Assembly: GCF_022809775.1 (NCBI RefSeq)
Contig: NZ_CP094380.1
Coordinates: 1,847,001-1,911,000, forward strand
From: Pseudodesulfovibrio tunisiensis
GTDB lineage: Bacteria; Desulfobacterota; Desulfovibrionia; Desulfovibrionales; Desulfovibrionaceae
Length of the DNA stretch: 64,000 bases
Reading direction: 5' to 3'
Every line of letters starts with the position of its first letter. Within the stretch, counting starts at the first letter, position 1. Positions 52,561 to 62,837 of this stretch are shown here, one piece after another. Below the pieces are notes generated by a model that made no database searches, was not told the DNA's origin, and saw nothing but the letters and a program-made list of their open reading frames with translations. A program made the position numbers and the translations under genes.

Positions 52561-54474
52561 ATGAAAGCAAAAGAGGAAGCCCACGTACCAATTCACAAGA
52601 CGCAAGCCTTCGCCATCTGGATCGCATGCCTGATCGCGGCTTTCCTGTACCACGCCTATCTGAACTACGGCATATACTTTGCCAGCGGCGACGATTTTGC
52701 CTATTGGATGACAGCGGAATCCACTCCCCTGACATCCAAGGCCCTGTACCTGTCGCAAGGCAATTTCGCAGAAAGAACCGGGCGATTCTACTACCAGTAC
52801 ACCACCTATCTCAATATCATCGACAAACTGATGAGCCCGCCATGGCTCAGAGCCGCCATTCTCGGAATGCTGCACATTGCAATGCCGGTTGCTCTTGGTT
52901 TTCTTCTCCATACGTACACACGAAAAAAGGATTTCCTGCTGCTGTTCATCCCGATGGCCCTGTTTGCAGCCCCGATATACAGCGGGTGGCACATGTACTA
53001 TCACTGGGCTGTCTACTACAAGATTTCCTTTCTGCTTTTCGTCATTGGTGAAATTCTGTACTACAGATTCTACACGGCATTCTTCCAGGGAAAATCCATC
53101 TCGCGATCAAAACAGGTTGCCTGCCTGACATCCGGAGCAGCATGCCTGTTTCTGGGCAGCCTGTCCTATGAGGTCTATCTCGTCGGCTATGCTGCCATCT
53201 CCTTCTTCCTGACCACCCTGTTGTTCAAAAGCCTGAACATTCGATTCACAACGAAACGCCTTGCACAGGCTCTTGCGTTCAAACTTCCCCCACTGCTGAT
53301 CTACCTTGCCCTGTATGTCGGTTATGGAATCAGCGTCGGATGGGGACGAATGGCCAAGGTCACCAAGCTTTCCCTCGCTCCAGACGCTCTGGCGGCCACC
53401 ATTGGCAGATTTTTCTCCGGCTCATTGCCGGTCAATCCCCCTTTGTACGGCGGCATCAACTACATATTTCCCAACGGAATATTCTGCACGGAGACCATAG
53501 GTGCCATCATTGTTTCCGGTGTTGCCATGACATTCCTCTGGTCAGCCCACAAACTGCTCGCTTCGCCCGGCAGTCATCCATTTCATGCCGGGGGAACAGA
53601 CGACTTGCCCAGGCCCTGCATTCGCAATCTGATTGTTGCCTTCCTGATGTACTTTATCGTCAGTCTCGCTTTCATTGCCCCATTGGCCATCACGGAGCGG
53701 TATCAGAACTGGTTGTCGAGATCGAGCTACTACCTTCCGACATTTTACCTGTCGCTTTTTCTCCTTGCGTTCATCACCTATGCAGTTGCAGAAACCAGAA
53801 GCAGGATTTCACGCTTGTTCAAAAAAAGGACTTTCATTGCATTTTCATTTCTGATCATTTTTCCAATTGCATTCATTTCCATATTTTCGGTCAACCTGTT
53901 GGCGATCGGCGTTCACAAAATGAACGTCACATCAAATGCTCCATGGATTCTTCTTCGTGATGCGTTCAAGAGCAGCCCGCAAAATATTTTCAACAACGCA
54001 ACAGGCATCATGCAACGCGGGTTCATCACCCAACGCAGGCGGGACAGAACGTATCTGATGTTCAAGGCCATGACCGACTCGAATCTTCCTTTCTACATGA
54101 GCATTGATGAATTGATTCAAGAAAAGTCGCTGGATTGGAATGGGAAAAAACTGAATCTCAAAAAACCGCTGCTGCTGATCCAGCACTTCGGTTCGAATGC
54201 AGCGGAAGGCGGCATGCTCATGATTTCACGCGTTAGCAAGTTTATAAAATCCGGTCAGGAGTGGATTCCCGTAGGTCGAAAAGGTATGATTTACGGTAAT
54301 ATTCCCTTGCGTCCGGTCCACTATCTGGAGATGAAACCGCATTCGCCACGGAAGGACTTCGGGAAGCCCGTCGTGTCGATCAAGCCGACGTCTTCTCCCC
54401 GATGGTACAGTTTCCACGCCAATGCCGACATGGAACTGGATTTCGCAAGATGGACCCAATCAAAGCTTGACTAA
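52561..54474 (+). CDS. Large polytopic membrane protein, possible glycosyltransferase C-type
   Basis: 637 residues with about ten to twelve hydrophobic segments, a first-loop GIYFASGDDFAYWMTAE (acidic pair as in GT-C enzymes) and a soluble C-terminal part (about 440-637). The acidic DD motif after the first helix and the topology suggest a GT-C-fold transferase that uses polyprenyl-phosphate sugars. I cannot name the family. The start is preceded by GAAAGC-like sequence and lies 45 bp after the methyltransferase. Confidence 0.7.
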   Translation: MKAKEEAHVPIHKTQAFAIWIACLIAAFLYHAYLNYGIYFASGDDFAYWMTAESTPLTSKALYLSQGNFAERTGRFYYQYTTYLNIIDKLMSPPWLRAAILGMLHIAMPVALGFLLHTYTRKKDFLLLFIPMALFAAPIYSGWHMYYHWAVYYKISFLLFVIGEILYYRFYTAFFQGKSISRSKQVACLTSGAACLFLGSLSYEVYLVGYAAISFFLTTLLFKSLNIRFTTKRLAQALAFKLPPLLIYLALYVGYGISVGWGRMAKVTKLSLAPDALAATIGRFFSGSLPVNPPLYGGINYIFPNGIFCTETIGAIIVSGVAMTFLWSAHKLLASPGSHPFHAGGTDDLPRPCIRNLIVAFLMYFIVSLAFIAPLAITERYQNWLSRSSYYLPTFYLSLFLLAFITYAVAETRSRISRLFKKRTFIAFSFLIIFPIAFISIFSVNLLAIGVHKMNVTSNAPWILLRDAFKSSPQNIFNNATGIMQRGFITQRRRDRTYLMFKAMTDSNLPFYMSIDELIQEKSLDWNGKKLNLKKPLLLIQHFGSNAAEGGMLMISRVSKFIKSGQEWIPVGRKGMIYGNIPLRPVHYLEMKPHSPRKDFGKPVVSIKPTSSPRWYSFHANADMELDFARWTQSKLD

Positions 54475-54506
54475 TGCGGCATGAGCCAACCAAGGGGAGG
54501 AAAGCG

Positions 54507-55256
54507 ATGCAAAAATATCTGGATCTCCATGAAGAAGAAATATTGCAGCTTCTTCACCAATCGCTCGCAGCTCGGCAGACACGATCCCAAGGGACGCAGA
54601 CCAGACCCGCGAACGAACCGCCATGCTTCATGGTGCCCCCTGCACAGGAGGAGATGCCGAAGGTCTGTCGCGTGCCCGACTTCTACAAACTTTCCAACCG
54701 GGAATTCATACATTCGGCTTACAGATACCTGCTCAAAAGGGCTGTCGACCCACAAGGTGAACATCACTATCTGGCGGCTCTCACTGAAGGACGCCTCAGC
54801 CGCATCGAAATACTTGGAAGGTTGCGCTACTCTCCGGAAGGTCGCCGAACCAAAGTCTATTGTCCCTTTCTGTCCATTCAGTTTGCCCTTGCCTGTCTTT
54901 TCAGGATTCCCGTCATTGGCTGGTTTGCCGAGCTCGTTGTTCGTCTTCTCTTTTTTCGGACTCTTGAACGAAGAGCTTCAATGCTTGCCGCCTCATTCGA
55001 AAACCGAGTTGAACGAATCGAGGAATCCGTGCAACGGTGCTTCAAGGAATTCGGAGAATTTGCCGCAAACGAGGATGCAATCATTCGCCAGTCCAGCAAA
55101 AGGGAAACGCAAGCCCTGCGGGAAACCCTGAGCAGTGACATCGACTTTCTCGGGTCCCGCCTCCAGGCTCTGGAACAGCAAAAGCAGAAGCTTTCCATTG
55201 AGCTGAATTCCTTCCTCACCCTTTTCGATGCGCAATACGGGACCAAGAAAATATGA
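54507..55256 (+). CDS. DUF4214-like domain protein with coiled coil
   Basis: 249 residues from ATG 54507, behind GGGGAGG; a longer reading is not supported. A segment of about 60 residues (REFIHSAYRYLLKRAVDPQG, HYLAALTEGRLSRIEILGRLRYSPEGR) matches the DUF4214 pattern seen in large surface and glycan-linked proteins. A hydrophobic stretch (FALACLFRIPVIGWFAELVVRLLFF) is followed by a coiled coil. Overlaps the next start. Likely an accessory membrane-associated glycan protein. Confidence 0.75.
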   Translation: MQKYLDLHEEEILQLLHQSLAARQTRSQGTQTRPANEPPCFMVPPAQEEMPKVCRVPDFYKLSNREFIHSAYRYLLKRAVDPQGEHHYLAALTEGRLSRIEILGRLRYSPEGRRTKVYCPFLSIQFALACLFRIPVIGWFAELVVRLLFFRTLERRASMLAASFENRVERIEESVQRCFKEFGEFAANEDAIIRQSSKRETQALRETLSSDIDFLGSRLQALEQQKQKLSIELNSFLTLFDAQYGTKKI

Positions 55257-56494
55257 ATATCGCAATGATAACCCCGTGGCCCGGAGACAAATCCGGAATT
55301 GCCGACTGTGCATACGCTACGGCGGACGCACTGATACGCAACACTCCATGCAGAATTGCCGTCTATACGGCAAATGAAACCCCGAAGTCGCTGCCGGGCG
55401 TTGTCATCAAGCCCATCGATCTCATTCGGGATGAACACCAGACATATGACCTCGTACTCATGCATCTCGGCAACAACCCATACCATGACGGATACATCGA
55501 CATACTCAAGGAAATAGACTGTGTCGTCCACATTCATGACATGGTTCTGCACCACCTCTATGCAGGAGAAACGCACGGCTCCGGGCAGATCAATCGATAC
55601 ATCGACGAATTTTCAAAATGGTATGGCGATGAGCCGGGACAAATGGTCCGCGCACTGCTCACAAAGGGAATCGGGGTATGGGATACCGACATCGTCATAG
55701 ATTGCCCCATGTTCGAGCCATACCTGCAGCACAGTCTTGGCTGCCTGATTACCTCCTCGTTTGTTGAACGCCGCATATCCCGCACATTTCCCGATATCCC
55801 CATAAAAAAGGTATCACTCATCAACCAGACGGAAAAAAGTGTCTCCGCCTGTACGGAAAACGCCTCCTCCACGCATCCAACGCAGGACATCAATGTCGGC
55901 GTGTTCGGCTTCATAACCAGAAACAAGCTTGTTGATGTTGTCCTGCAGGCAGTCAAAGGCCTTGCACCGCAATTCGACAATTTCAAGCTGCACATCGTCG
56001 GCGGAGTCGAAATCGATTGCGTGCATTTGATGAAGTGGGTCGAAAAAAACGACCTTGTCGATGTTGTCCAGTTCTATGGCCGCGTGGACAACAATCGCTG
56101 GATGGAACTGCTCGGCAGCATGGATTTGATAATTTCATTGCGCCACCCGACGATGGGAGAAACCTCCGGGGTCGTGACCGATGCGCTCTCGCTGAACATT
56201 CCTGTAGTCGTCAACGATACGGGCTCCTACAGGGAACTGCCGTTCGTCAAAAGGCTCCCCATTGAAAACATTCACACGACCTTGAGCGACTACCTCGAAA
56301 CAGTCTTCCGGGTTCCTGAAGAACTGGCCACTATCAAGGCCAACCTCTGCAAGATGAACAGCCTGTGCGACACGGCATTCAAGGCAAAAACATATTTCAA
56401 GGCTCTCCTGGAGCTCGCCGACCACATGGCACAGGACAGTGGCAGAAAGGAACGTTGCAAAACGGCTACGACATCCATCAAGGCTGAAAGATGA
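55253..56494 (+). CDS. Glycosyltransferase family 4
   Basis: 413 residues. N-terminal MNIAMITPWPGDKSGIADCAYATADALI; C-terminal GT4 Rossmann motifs NVGVFGFITRNKLVDVVLQAV, HIVGGVEIDC, VQFYGRVDNNRWMELLGSMDLIISLRHPTMGETSGVVTDALSL with the donor-site Glu pair. Cytoplasmic; sugar donor unknown. Overlaps both neighbours. Confidence 0.88.
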   Translation: MNIAMITPWPGDKSGIADCAYATADALIRNTPCRIAVYTANETPKSLPGVVIKPIDLIRDEHQTYDLVLMHLGNNPYHDGYIDILKEIDCVVHIHDMVLHHLYAGETHGSGQINRYIDEFSKWYGDEPGQMVRALLTKGIGVWDTDIVIDCPMFEPYLQHSLGCLITSSFVERRISRTFPDIPIKKVSLINQTEKSVSACTENASSTHPTQDINVGVFGFITRNKLVDVVLQAVKGLAPQFDNFKLHIVGGVEIDCVHLMKWVEKNDLVDVVQFYGRVDNNRWMELLGSMDLIISLRHPTMGETSGVVTDALSLNIPVVVNDTGSYRELPFVKRLPIENIHTTLSDYLETVFRVPEELATIKANLCKMNSLCDTAFKAKTYFKALLELADHMAQDSGRKERCKTATTSIKAER

Positions 56495-57499
56495 AATACA
56501 TCTTGCACATTGGCGTCAACAAGACCGGAACTTCATTTTTCCAGCATTATTGCGCCAGTCACTACAAGGAACTGACCGACATCGGAATCTGCTATCCTGC
56601 ATTCGGGCGAGAGGGAGGGGTTTCAGCACCACCCCTTGTCAAAGGCGATTCAACTGGCGCAACCGGACGAGGATTTCATCCAATCGACCAGAGACGCCCT
56701 GCTGGAGGAAGCCCGCAACGCGGGCGCACATACCATCCTCATCAGCAGCGAACATTTTCACGTTCACGACAACGTTGCCGACGTGGCCAGAATCCTTCCT
56801 CCCGAGGATACCCGGATAGTCATCTACATCCGGGACCACAGCGCATACCTCGAAAGCTGGTACAAGCAGCAGATCGTGGCTTTGCCCATGACCTGCTCAT
56901 TTCAGGACTTCATCGACATGCGGGATGTCCGGTTCAGCGCCCTGCTCCGGAAGTGGATCGAAATCTACGGGAGGGAAAGAGTCCACATATCGGTCTACAA
57001 CCGCTCCGAGCTAGTTGATGGCGACATAGTCAAGGACATCTTCAGCCAGTTCCCCGAATTCCGGGATTTCAAGAAAAACGACGAATATCAGGAACGGGAA
57101 AAGAATCCGAGCATCTCCGGCAATCTTCTGTTCGTCAAACGCGTCCTCAACATGCTGACAGACATCCCCCGGGCCTCGACCATTGCGAACGACCTCGTTC
57201 GCCTTTCCACCGTGGATGACACCTTTTCAGGCGCAATGCACATAGACGAAGCCACGGTGGAACGCATAGCCTTTCTCAACAGAATGGACCGGGAATGCCT
57301 GAAAAAGGATTTCGGGATACTTCTCGTTCCCCGCAGGGGCGAAAGAGCAGGAGCATTTTCTCCCGATTTTTCCAGAATGCGCGATGACATCAAGCTGCTT
57401 GAAAAGGCATCCAAGGCACAGAATCTATCCTTTCACAAGCTCATGCGAAAAGCCCGATCGATGCTGAAGGGGACACCTCTCATCGGCTGGTTCGAGTAA
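56491..57499 (+). pseudogene. PAPS-dependent sulfotransferase-like protein, frameshifted
   Basis: First frame: MKYILHIGVNKTGTSFFQHY, the 5'-phosphosulfate-binding loop (KTGTS) of carbohydrate sulfotransferases. After FGREGG (near 56610-56620, a GGGG run) the frame changes by one base and resumes as FQHHPLSKAIQLAQPDEDF, then IVIYIRDHSAYLESWYKQQIV (3'-phosphate-binding region) to the stop at 57499. With one G fewer the reading is continuous. The role would be sulfation of the surface glycan with PAPS made by the minus-strand fusion enzyme downstream. Confidence 0.75.
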
Positions 57500-57589
57500 C
57501 CCGCCGCCTCTCGCCTCCATTGCCCTTCCGAAGGGAGAAGAACGGGGAAAATCCCTGTTCCCTCCCCCGAAAGAAGCCGGGCACCAGCA

Positions 57590-59032
57590 CTAGTTGATCT
57601 TTTCCTTCTTCCCCTTGCGACCATAGGCATCGTCCAGACGGACGATATCATCTTCTCCAAGATAGCTGCCTGTCTGCACCTCGATCAGCTCAAGGTCGAT
57701 CCTGCCGGGATTCTCCAGACGATGCACAAAGCCGAGAGGGATGTAGGAGGACTGATCTTCCTTGAGCACCAGCTCCTCTTCCCCGCGAATCACGATTGCC
57801 GTACCTTTGACCACAATCCAGTGCTCCGCTCGATGAAAATGCTTCTGAAGAGACAGGATCGCACCGGGTTTGACAGTGATTCGCTTGACCTGAAAACGAT
57901 CTTCCAGATCAATGGTTTCATAGCTCCCCCATGGACGATAGACCTTTTTGTGCGAAAAGGCCTCGCTCCGCTTCTGCCGTTTGAGCGTGTCCACCAGTTT
58001 CTTGACTTCCTGCACCCTGTCCTTTGGCGAAACCATCACGGCATCTGCCGTTTCGACCACCACGTGATCCTTCAGTCCGACAACAGCCAGAAGACGACCG
58101 GTGGACTGAAGATAGGAACCATGAACATCATGGGTAATCACATCACCCAAGGCCACATTCCCGAACTCGTCCTTCTCCTTTATGCTCCAAAGCGCTCCCC
58201 AGGACCCGACATCATTCCATCCGGCATCCAGAGGCACGACAACGGCCTCCCGGGTATGTTCCATTACGGCGTAATCAATGGAATCGTTCGGACTGGCGCA
58301 AAAGCTTTCCCGATCCAGCCGGTAGAAATCAAGGTCGCTTTCCCCTTTCTCGACAGCGGCCCTGCATGAAACGGCGATCGTTTCATTGACCTTCTCCACT
58401 TCGCTCATGTACCGCGAGGCCTGAAACAGGAACATGCCGCTGTTCCAGTAATACTCGCCGGAAGCGACATATTCTTCAGCCGTTGCCAAATCCGGCTTTT
58501 CGACAAAACGGTTGATCCTGAACGCAGAATGCGGATTCGCATCGTCAAGCCTTTCCCCCTGACGAATGTAGCCGTATCCGGTCTCGGCATATTTCGGAAC
58601 GATCCCGAAAGTGACCAACGCCCCTTGACCGGCAATGGATTTGCTGGCCTCGATCGCCTTCAGGAGACTGTCCAAATCCTGAATGTGATGGTCGGACGGC
58701 AGTACGAGGATCATGGCGGATTCATCCATCTGTCGCGCCACCTCTGCGGCAATGTATGCCGCTGGGGCCGTATTTCTCCCTTCCGGTTCAAGAATGATTC
58801 TGGAAGGTTGAAGCGCTATTTCCCTCATCTGCTCGGCCACGGTGAAACGATGGTCCTCATTGCAAACCAGAATGGGCGCACTGATGTCCTCGTCCCGGTT
58901 CAGCCGCAGCGCAGTTTCCTGAAGAAGCGTACGGCCATTGACCAGTGGCAGGAACTGTTTTGGATAAAGCTGACGTGACAAGGGCCAAAGTCGGGTACCG
59001 GAACCACCAGCCAGAATAACGGGAATAATCAT
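57590..59032 (-). CDS. manC: Mannose-1-phosphate guanylyltransferase / mannose-6-phosphate isomerase
   Basis: 480 residues, typical length of bifunctional type II enzymes. Guanylyltransferase signature AGGSGTRLWPLSR near residue 8 and FVEKPD near 170; isomerase cupin motif in HFHRAEHWIVVKGTA near 405. Makes GDP-mannose from mannose-6-phosphate for surface polysaccharide. Converges on the sulfotransferase gene; the following fusion gene upstream overlaps by four bases. Confidence 0.95.
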   Translation of the reverse strand: MIIPVILAGGSGTRLWPLSRQLYPKQFLPLVNGRTLLQETALRLNRDEDISAPILVCNEDHRFTVAEQMREIALQPSRIILEPEGRNTAPAAYIAAEVARQMDESAMILVLPSDHHIQDLDSLLKAIEASKSIAGQGALVTFGIVPKYAETGYGYIRQGERLDDANPHSAFRINRFVEKPDLATAEEYVASGEYYWNSGMFLFQASRYMSEVEKVNETIAVSCRAAVEKGESDLDFYRLDRESFCASPNDSIDYAVMEHTREAVVVPLDAGWNDVGSWGALWSIKEKDEFGNVALGDVITHDVHGSYLQSTGRLLAVVGLKDHVVVETADAVMVSPKDRVQEVKKLVDTLKRQKRSEAFSHKKVYRPWGSYETIDLEDRFQVKRITVKPGAILSLQKHFHRAEHWIVVKGTAIVIRGEEELVLKEDQSSYIPLGFVHRLENPGRIDLELIEVQTGSYLGEDDIVRLDDAYGRKGKKEKIN

Positions 59033-60732
59033 GCGTTCCCCCTGATGTAATTTTTCGTTGCCAGAAAAAACATCACTTCACGCGCCGCTTCGTCGGGCGT
59101 CATTTCCGAAGTATTGATCCTCAACTCCGGATTTTCCGGTTCGGCATACGGATCGTCCACACCGGTCATGCCCTTGATGATGCCTGCTCTCGCCTTTGCA
59201 TAAATCCCCTTGCAATCTCGCTGCTCGCACACCGAAAGGGGGGTATTGACATGGATCTCAATGAATCCGCCGTATTGTTCTATCATCTTGCGCACCTCCT
59301 CGCGTGATTTCGGATATGGTGCAATGGGAGCGCAAATGGCGATTCCGCCATTCTTGACGATTTCACTTGCAACAAAACCGATTCGCGTGACGTTGAGCTC
59401 CCTGTGCTCCTTGGAAAAGTTCAACTCGCTCGAAAGGTTGGTGCGTACAATGTCACCATCCAGCAAAGTAACAGGACGCCCATTCAGTTCAAGCAGCTTG
59501 ACGTACAGAATCTTGGCCAGTGTCGACTTTCCCGCCCCGGACAACCCGGTAAAGAACAGGGAAAATCCCTGTTTTGACAAGGGCTTGTGTACGCGCCCGA
59601 GCTCTTTGAGGACTTCAGGATAGGACAGATTGTCCGGAACAGCTTCCCCTGCCCTCAGACATTCGACAATGGCGAGATGATCGTTGACGCAAAGGCAGCC
59701 TTTCGCGGAACAGGTATGTTTCCCGGACGCCTCGTCCAAAGTCATGCACTTTTCCCTGAGCGGCGTGATCCCGGACAATCGGGCCATTTCCGCCATCCAC
59801 TCCATATGTGCATGAAAGGATTCCGAATGCTGCAGATTTTGCGACTGCATCTTGCCGGAATCCCACAAGAGCATGTGGCTGCAACCGTAGTTTCTGTTGA
59901 CGATGGCCCGAAGCAGGGAACCGCGGCGCCCCATCCTCCTCTGAAACCAGGGAATGAGGTTCAGCTTGACGGCATGCTCCGGCATCAGCCCTGCGAAAGC
60001 CCGAAGACAACGAACCAGACAGAAATGATCAACGCTGAAATACACGGACGGGATCATCAACGGAGAAAGCAGCAGACGCGCATCGTGCGCCGAGGCAATC
60101 TCCTCCAGCATGGCGCGATCGGCTCTATGGAGCGGACGCCCGGCCTGAACACCAATGACCTTTCCCCATTTTTCCCTGGAAAAAAGGCGTTGCATGTCCG
60201 GAGGAGAGAGCCGCATATCGACAAAATCATAATGCTGAGGATAGGATAGCCCTTCGAGCTTCCCTCCCAGGTACCACAACCTGTCTCCCTCGATGCCGCT
60301 GACGTCTATGCCGCCGGTACGCGGCCGATCTCCCCAAAGCGCAATCCGTTCCGCTTCCAAATCCGCTTTCCAGACGTCCTCGACGGTCAGAACGGCAAGC
60401 ATGAATCCTTCCGCATCACGGATTGCCACCCTTTCGCCGAGCGACACACCGGAAGCGGTCTCCGCATCCACCCCAAGGCAGATGGGGAGCGGCCACAGCG
60501 AACCATCGGACAATCTGCATGCTTTCAGAACGGAGTCGTAATCGGTACGGCACATATACCCGTCAAGAGGATAATACGCCCGATTGAGAAGCATCTCCAA
60601 ATCACACAACTGTCTGGCGTTCAAACTGACGGACTTGAAATGCAAAGCTTCCTTTTTCAAGCATTCATTCCGCCGCGCATGAACCAGCAGACTTTCCACA
60701 TTGGGGTCATACCAGGAGTCGGGGTAAAGCAT
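59029..60732 (-). CDS. ATP-sulfurylase-like / APS kinase fusion
   Basis: 567 residues. Residues about 1-380 resemble ATP sulfurylase but the active site is altered: QxRNP-x-HRAH appears as QAGRPLHRAD and the GRDHAG loop reads LLWDSGK. Residues about 385-567 are an APS kinase with an intact P-loop (GLSGAGKST), DGDIVRTNLSSELNFSKEHR, FIEIHVNTPLSVCEQRD and GIYAKARAG. So PAPS formation from APS is likely; ATP-sulfurylase activity is doubtful. Cells of this type have a separate dissimilatory Sat. Its stop overlaps manC. PAPS would feed the sulfotransferase nearby. Confidence 0.87.
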   Translation of the reverse strand: MLYPDSWYDPNVESLLVHARRNECLKKEALHFKSVSLNARQLCDLEMLLNRAYYPLDGYMCRTDYDSVLKACRLSDGSLWPLPICLGVDAETASGVSLGERVAIRDAEGFMLAVLTVEDVWKADLEAERIALWGDRPRTGGIDVSGIEGDRLWYLGGKLEGLSYPQHYDFVDMRLSPPDMQRLFSREKWGKVIGVQAGRPLHRADRAMLEEIASAHDARLLLSPLMIPSVYFSVDHFCLVRCLRAFAGLMPEHAVKLNLIPWFQRRMGRRGSLLRAIVNRNYGCSHMLLWDSGKMQSQNLQHSESFHAHMEWMAEMARLSGITPLREKCMTLDEASGKHTCSAKGCLCVNDHLAIVECLRAGEAVPDNLSYPEVLKELGRVHKPLSKQGFSLFFTGLSGAGKSTLAKILYVKLLELNGRPVTLLDGDIVRTNLSSELNFSKEHRELNVTRIGFVASEIVKNGGIAICAPIAPYPKSREEVRKMIEQYGGFIEIHVNTPLSVCEQRDCKGIYAKARAGIIKGMTGVDDPYAEPENPELRINTSEMTPDEAAREVMFFLATKNYIRGNA

Positions 60733-60866
60733 TCAATATTCCTTGCTTGCATCATAGAATATTTCATTTACCAGCCAACGACTTCTCGCCCAACATTATC
60801 AAATATCGGTAGAAAAGGAGGTCAGGAGAAACAAATCAGATGGAATATGGATCGTAACAAGGGAAT

Positions 60867-62102
60867 TCATCCGTTGCCGGACAAATATCGCGAACGAACA
60901 TCGTCAACAGCAGCCACAAAAAGCCCGGGATCCGTTTTCTTTTCGACGTACTTCCTCCCGTTTCTTCCGATTTTCTCACGCAACGAATCATCTGCGGCGA
61001 TCCTTTTCATCCAATGAGCCGCTTCCTCAAGATGCGGCTCCGCCCATTTCGCATTTTCAAGTCCTCTGTAACTTCGATTATGTCCTTTTGCCGGAATCAA
61101 ATCGTACCCCACCAGAGCGGCACATGATGCATCCATGAAATCCATGTTTCCCGAATACCCTGTCGCTATCACGGGTTTTCCCAGCATCATGGCCTCTGCC
61201 ATGACAAGGCCGAATCCCTCCGCTCTATGGAGAGACACGAGAACATCCGCACAATCCATGAAGTCGCCCATGTCATTGCGATCAAGCAGCTCCGAAAAAA
61301 GGCTGCAATTGGGCATTGCCTGCACTTTTCGCAAAAGGGCTTCGACCGCGGCTCCCCCCGGGGCGGCGTGGTGCAGCTTGACCACGAGATGCACGGATCG
61401 ATCACCGGCAAAGGCCGCCTCGAACGCCTCCACCGCACCGATCAGATTCTTTCTTGCCAGATCGGAACGGCCATCCCCCAGACACAGGAAAAGGCATGCA
61501 TGCAACGGAAGTCCAAAATCCGAACGGGTTCTTCCGCGCCGAACCAAAGGGGCAAAGACCGGGTGGGGAACCACCCTGACCGGTACAGGACAATCCCTGA
61601 AGGAATTCGCCACATATCGACTGGGCACCCACAATTCATCGAGATATCGGCACGCCAAAAGCCAATCCGGAGGAGAAACCGGAAGTTCCCACGCCCAATA
61701 CCCGATGACGGGCCGGTTGCGGGTGAGCTTCTCCCCCATGAAACGCAGAGCCAATCCGACTTCAGGCGCGTTGACATGCAGAATCAGCACACCGTGTTCC
61801 GAGGGAATGGCGGTATCGGCAAACTCGGTGCTGTCGAAATCATGAATGTCATGGATTCGGCTCACGTCCAGCAGTTCCGGAAATTTTCCGCTCGCCCGCA
61901 AGGCAAGGACATCCAGACGACCAGCCTCACCGATCCCGAGTCCCGACCGCAGAAAACCCGCCACCAAAATGGGGCCGGACGGATACCGGGAAGCCCGGCG
62001 CAAATGCCGCAGATGAGGGTAGAGATATCTGCGCTCCACCACACTCCTGAGGAAAGCGGGAATCGGCAAAGCATTCCATCCCCATCTGAGCAAATTCTTC
62101 AT
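60867..62102 (-). CDS. Glycosyltransferase family 4
   Basis: 411 residues from ATG 62102 (GAAGGGGG just upstream; an ATG at 62117 lies inside the site). GT4 features: ILVAGFLRSGLGIGEAGRL near the start, VIGYWAWELPVSPPDWL, VRVVPHPVF, CLFLCLGDGRSDLARKN, LVVKLHHAAPGG, DVLVSLHRAEGFGLVMAEAM (E-x7-E type), GKPVIATGYSGNMDFM. Sugar donor unknown. A 134-bp gap separates it from the fusion enzyme. No promoter chosen. Confidence 0.88.
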   Translation of the reverse strand: MKNLLRWGWNALPIPAFLRSVVERRYLYPHLRHLRRASRYPSGPILVAGFLRSGLGIGEAGRLDVLALRASGKFPELLDVSRIHDIHDFDSTEFADTAIPSEHGVLILHVNAPEVGLALRFMGEKLTRNRPVIGYWAWELPVSPPDWLLACRYLDELWVPSRYVANSFRDCPVPVRVVPHPVFAPLVRRGRTRSDFGLPLHACLFLCLGDGRSDLARKNLIGAVEAFEAAFAGDRSVHLVVKLHHAAPGGAAVEALLRKVQAMPNCSLFSELLDRNDMGDFMDCADVLVSLHRAEGFGLVMAEAMMLGKPVIATGYSGNMDFMDASCAALVGYDLIPAKGHNRSYRGLENAKWAEPHLEEAAHWMKRIAADDSLREKIGRNGRKYVEKKTDPGLFVAAVDDVRSRYLSGNG

Positions 62103-62135
62103 GGAGCCCCCTTCCATTTGCCTCAGGAACCATGC

Positions 62136-62837
62136 TCATTTCTTCTGCGCGGAAATATACTCTTCCACGACATCATCGACATCCCCGACTCTGGTAATCT
62201 CCCCATTCTCGATCCAGGCCACTCTCGTACACAATTCACGTACGACCGGAATGGCGTGCGACACCAGCACGACGGTCTGCCCGGATTTGATCTTCGCCTT
62301 GATGCGAGCCGTTGATTTCTGACGAAACTCATAATCGCCGACTCCCAGAATCTCATCCACGAGAAGGACATCCGTCGACATCTCCATTGCCACGGTGAAT
62401 CCCAGTCTGGCCCGCATGCCCGAGGAGTACATTTTTATGGGCTCGTCAATCCATTCCTCAAGCCCGGAGAAACGGATTATGTCATCAAGACGTTGCCGGG
62501 CTTCCTCCTTGCTGTATCCGTAGAGCATGGCCCCCATGATGGCGTTGTCCCTTCCGCTCAGGTCGGGCAGAAACCCGGTCTGCAAGGTCAGCAACGCAGT
62601 GGAAACAGGCTCACCGCAGACGATCCGACCACGGCTCGGCTGATAGATGTTCGCTATGAGCCGAAGCAGTGTGGATTTGCCTGCCCCGTTGCGTCCAAGC
62701 AGCCCCAGGGTTTCCCCGGGGTAGATGTCAAAGGAGATGTCATGCAGCGCCTGATAGCTCCCATACCGGAAAAGGCTTCTTCTCACGGCATACGCATATC
62801 CGACGCCTTGCAAGGAAATCAGAGGATTCGGGCTCAT
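62136..62837 (-). CDS. Wzt-type polysaccharide ABC-transporter ATP-binding protein
   Basis: 233 residues from ATG 62837, which overlaps the permease stop (ATGA). Walker A GRNGAGKST, signature YSSGMRARLGF, Walker B VLLVDEILGVGD, H-loop VLVSHA. The type with the motif MYSSGM and without a C-terminal carbohydrate-binding domain is typical of exporters that do not recognise a capped chain end. Pairs with the Wzm-type permease upstream to export polysaccharide. Confidence 0.92.
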   Translation of the reverse strand: MSPNPLISLQGVGYAYAVRRSLFRYGSYQALHDISFDIYPGETLGLLGRNGAGKSTLLRLIANIYQPSRGRIVCGEPVSTALLTLQTGFLPDLSGRDNAIMGAMLYGYSKEEARQRLDDIIRFSGLEEWIDEPIKMYSSGMRARLGFTVAMEMSTDVLLVDEILGVGDYEFRQKSTARIKAKIKSGQTVVLVSHAIPVVRELCTRVAWIENGEITRVGDVDDVVEEYISAQKK

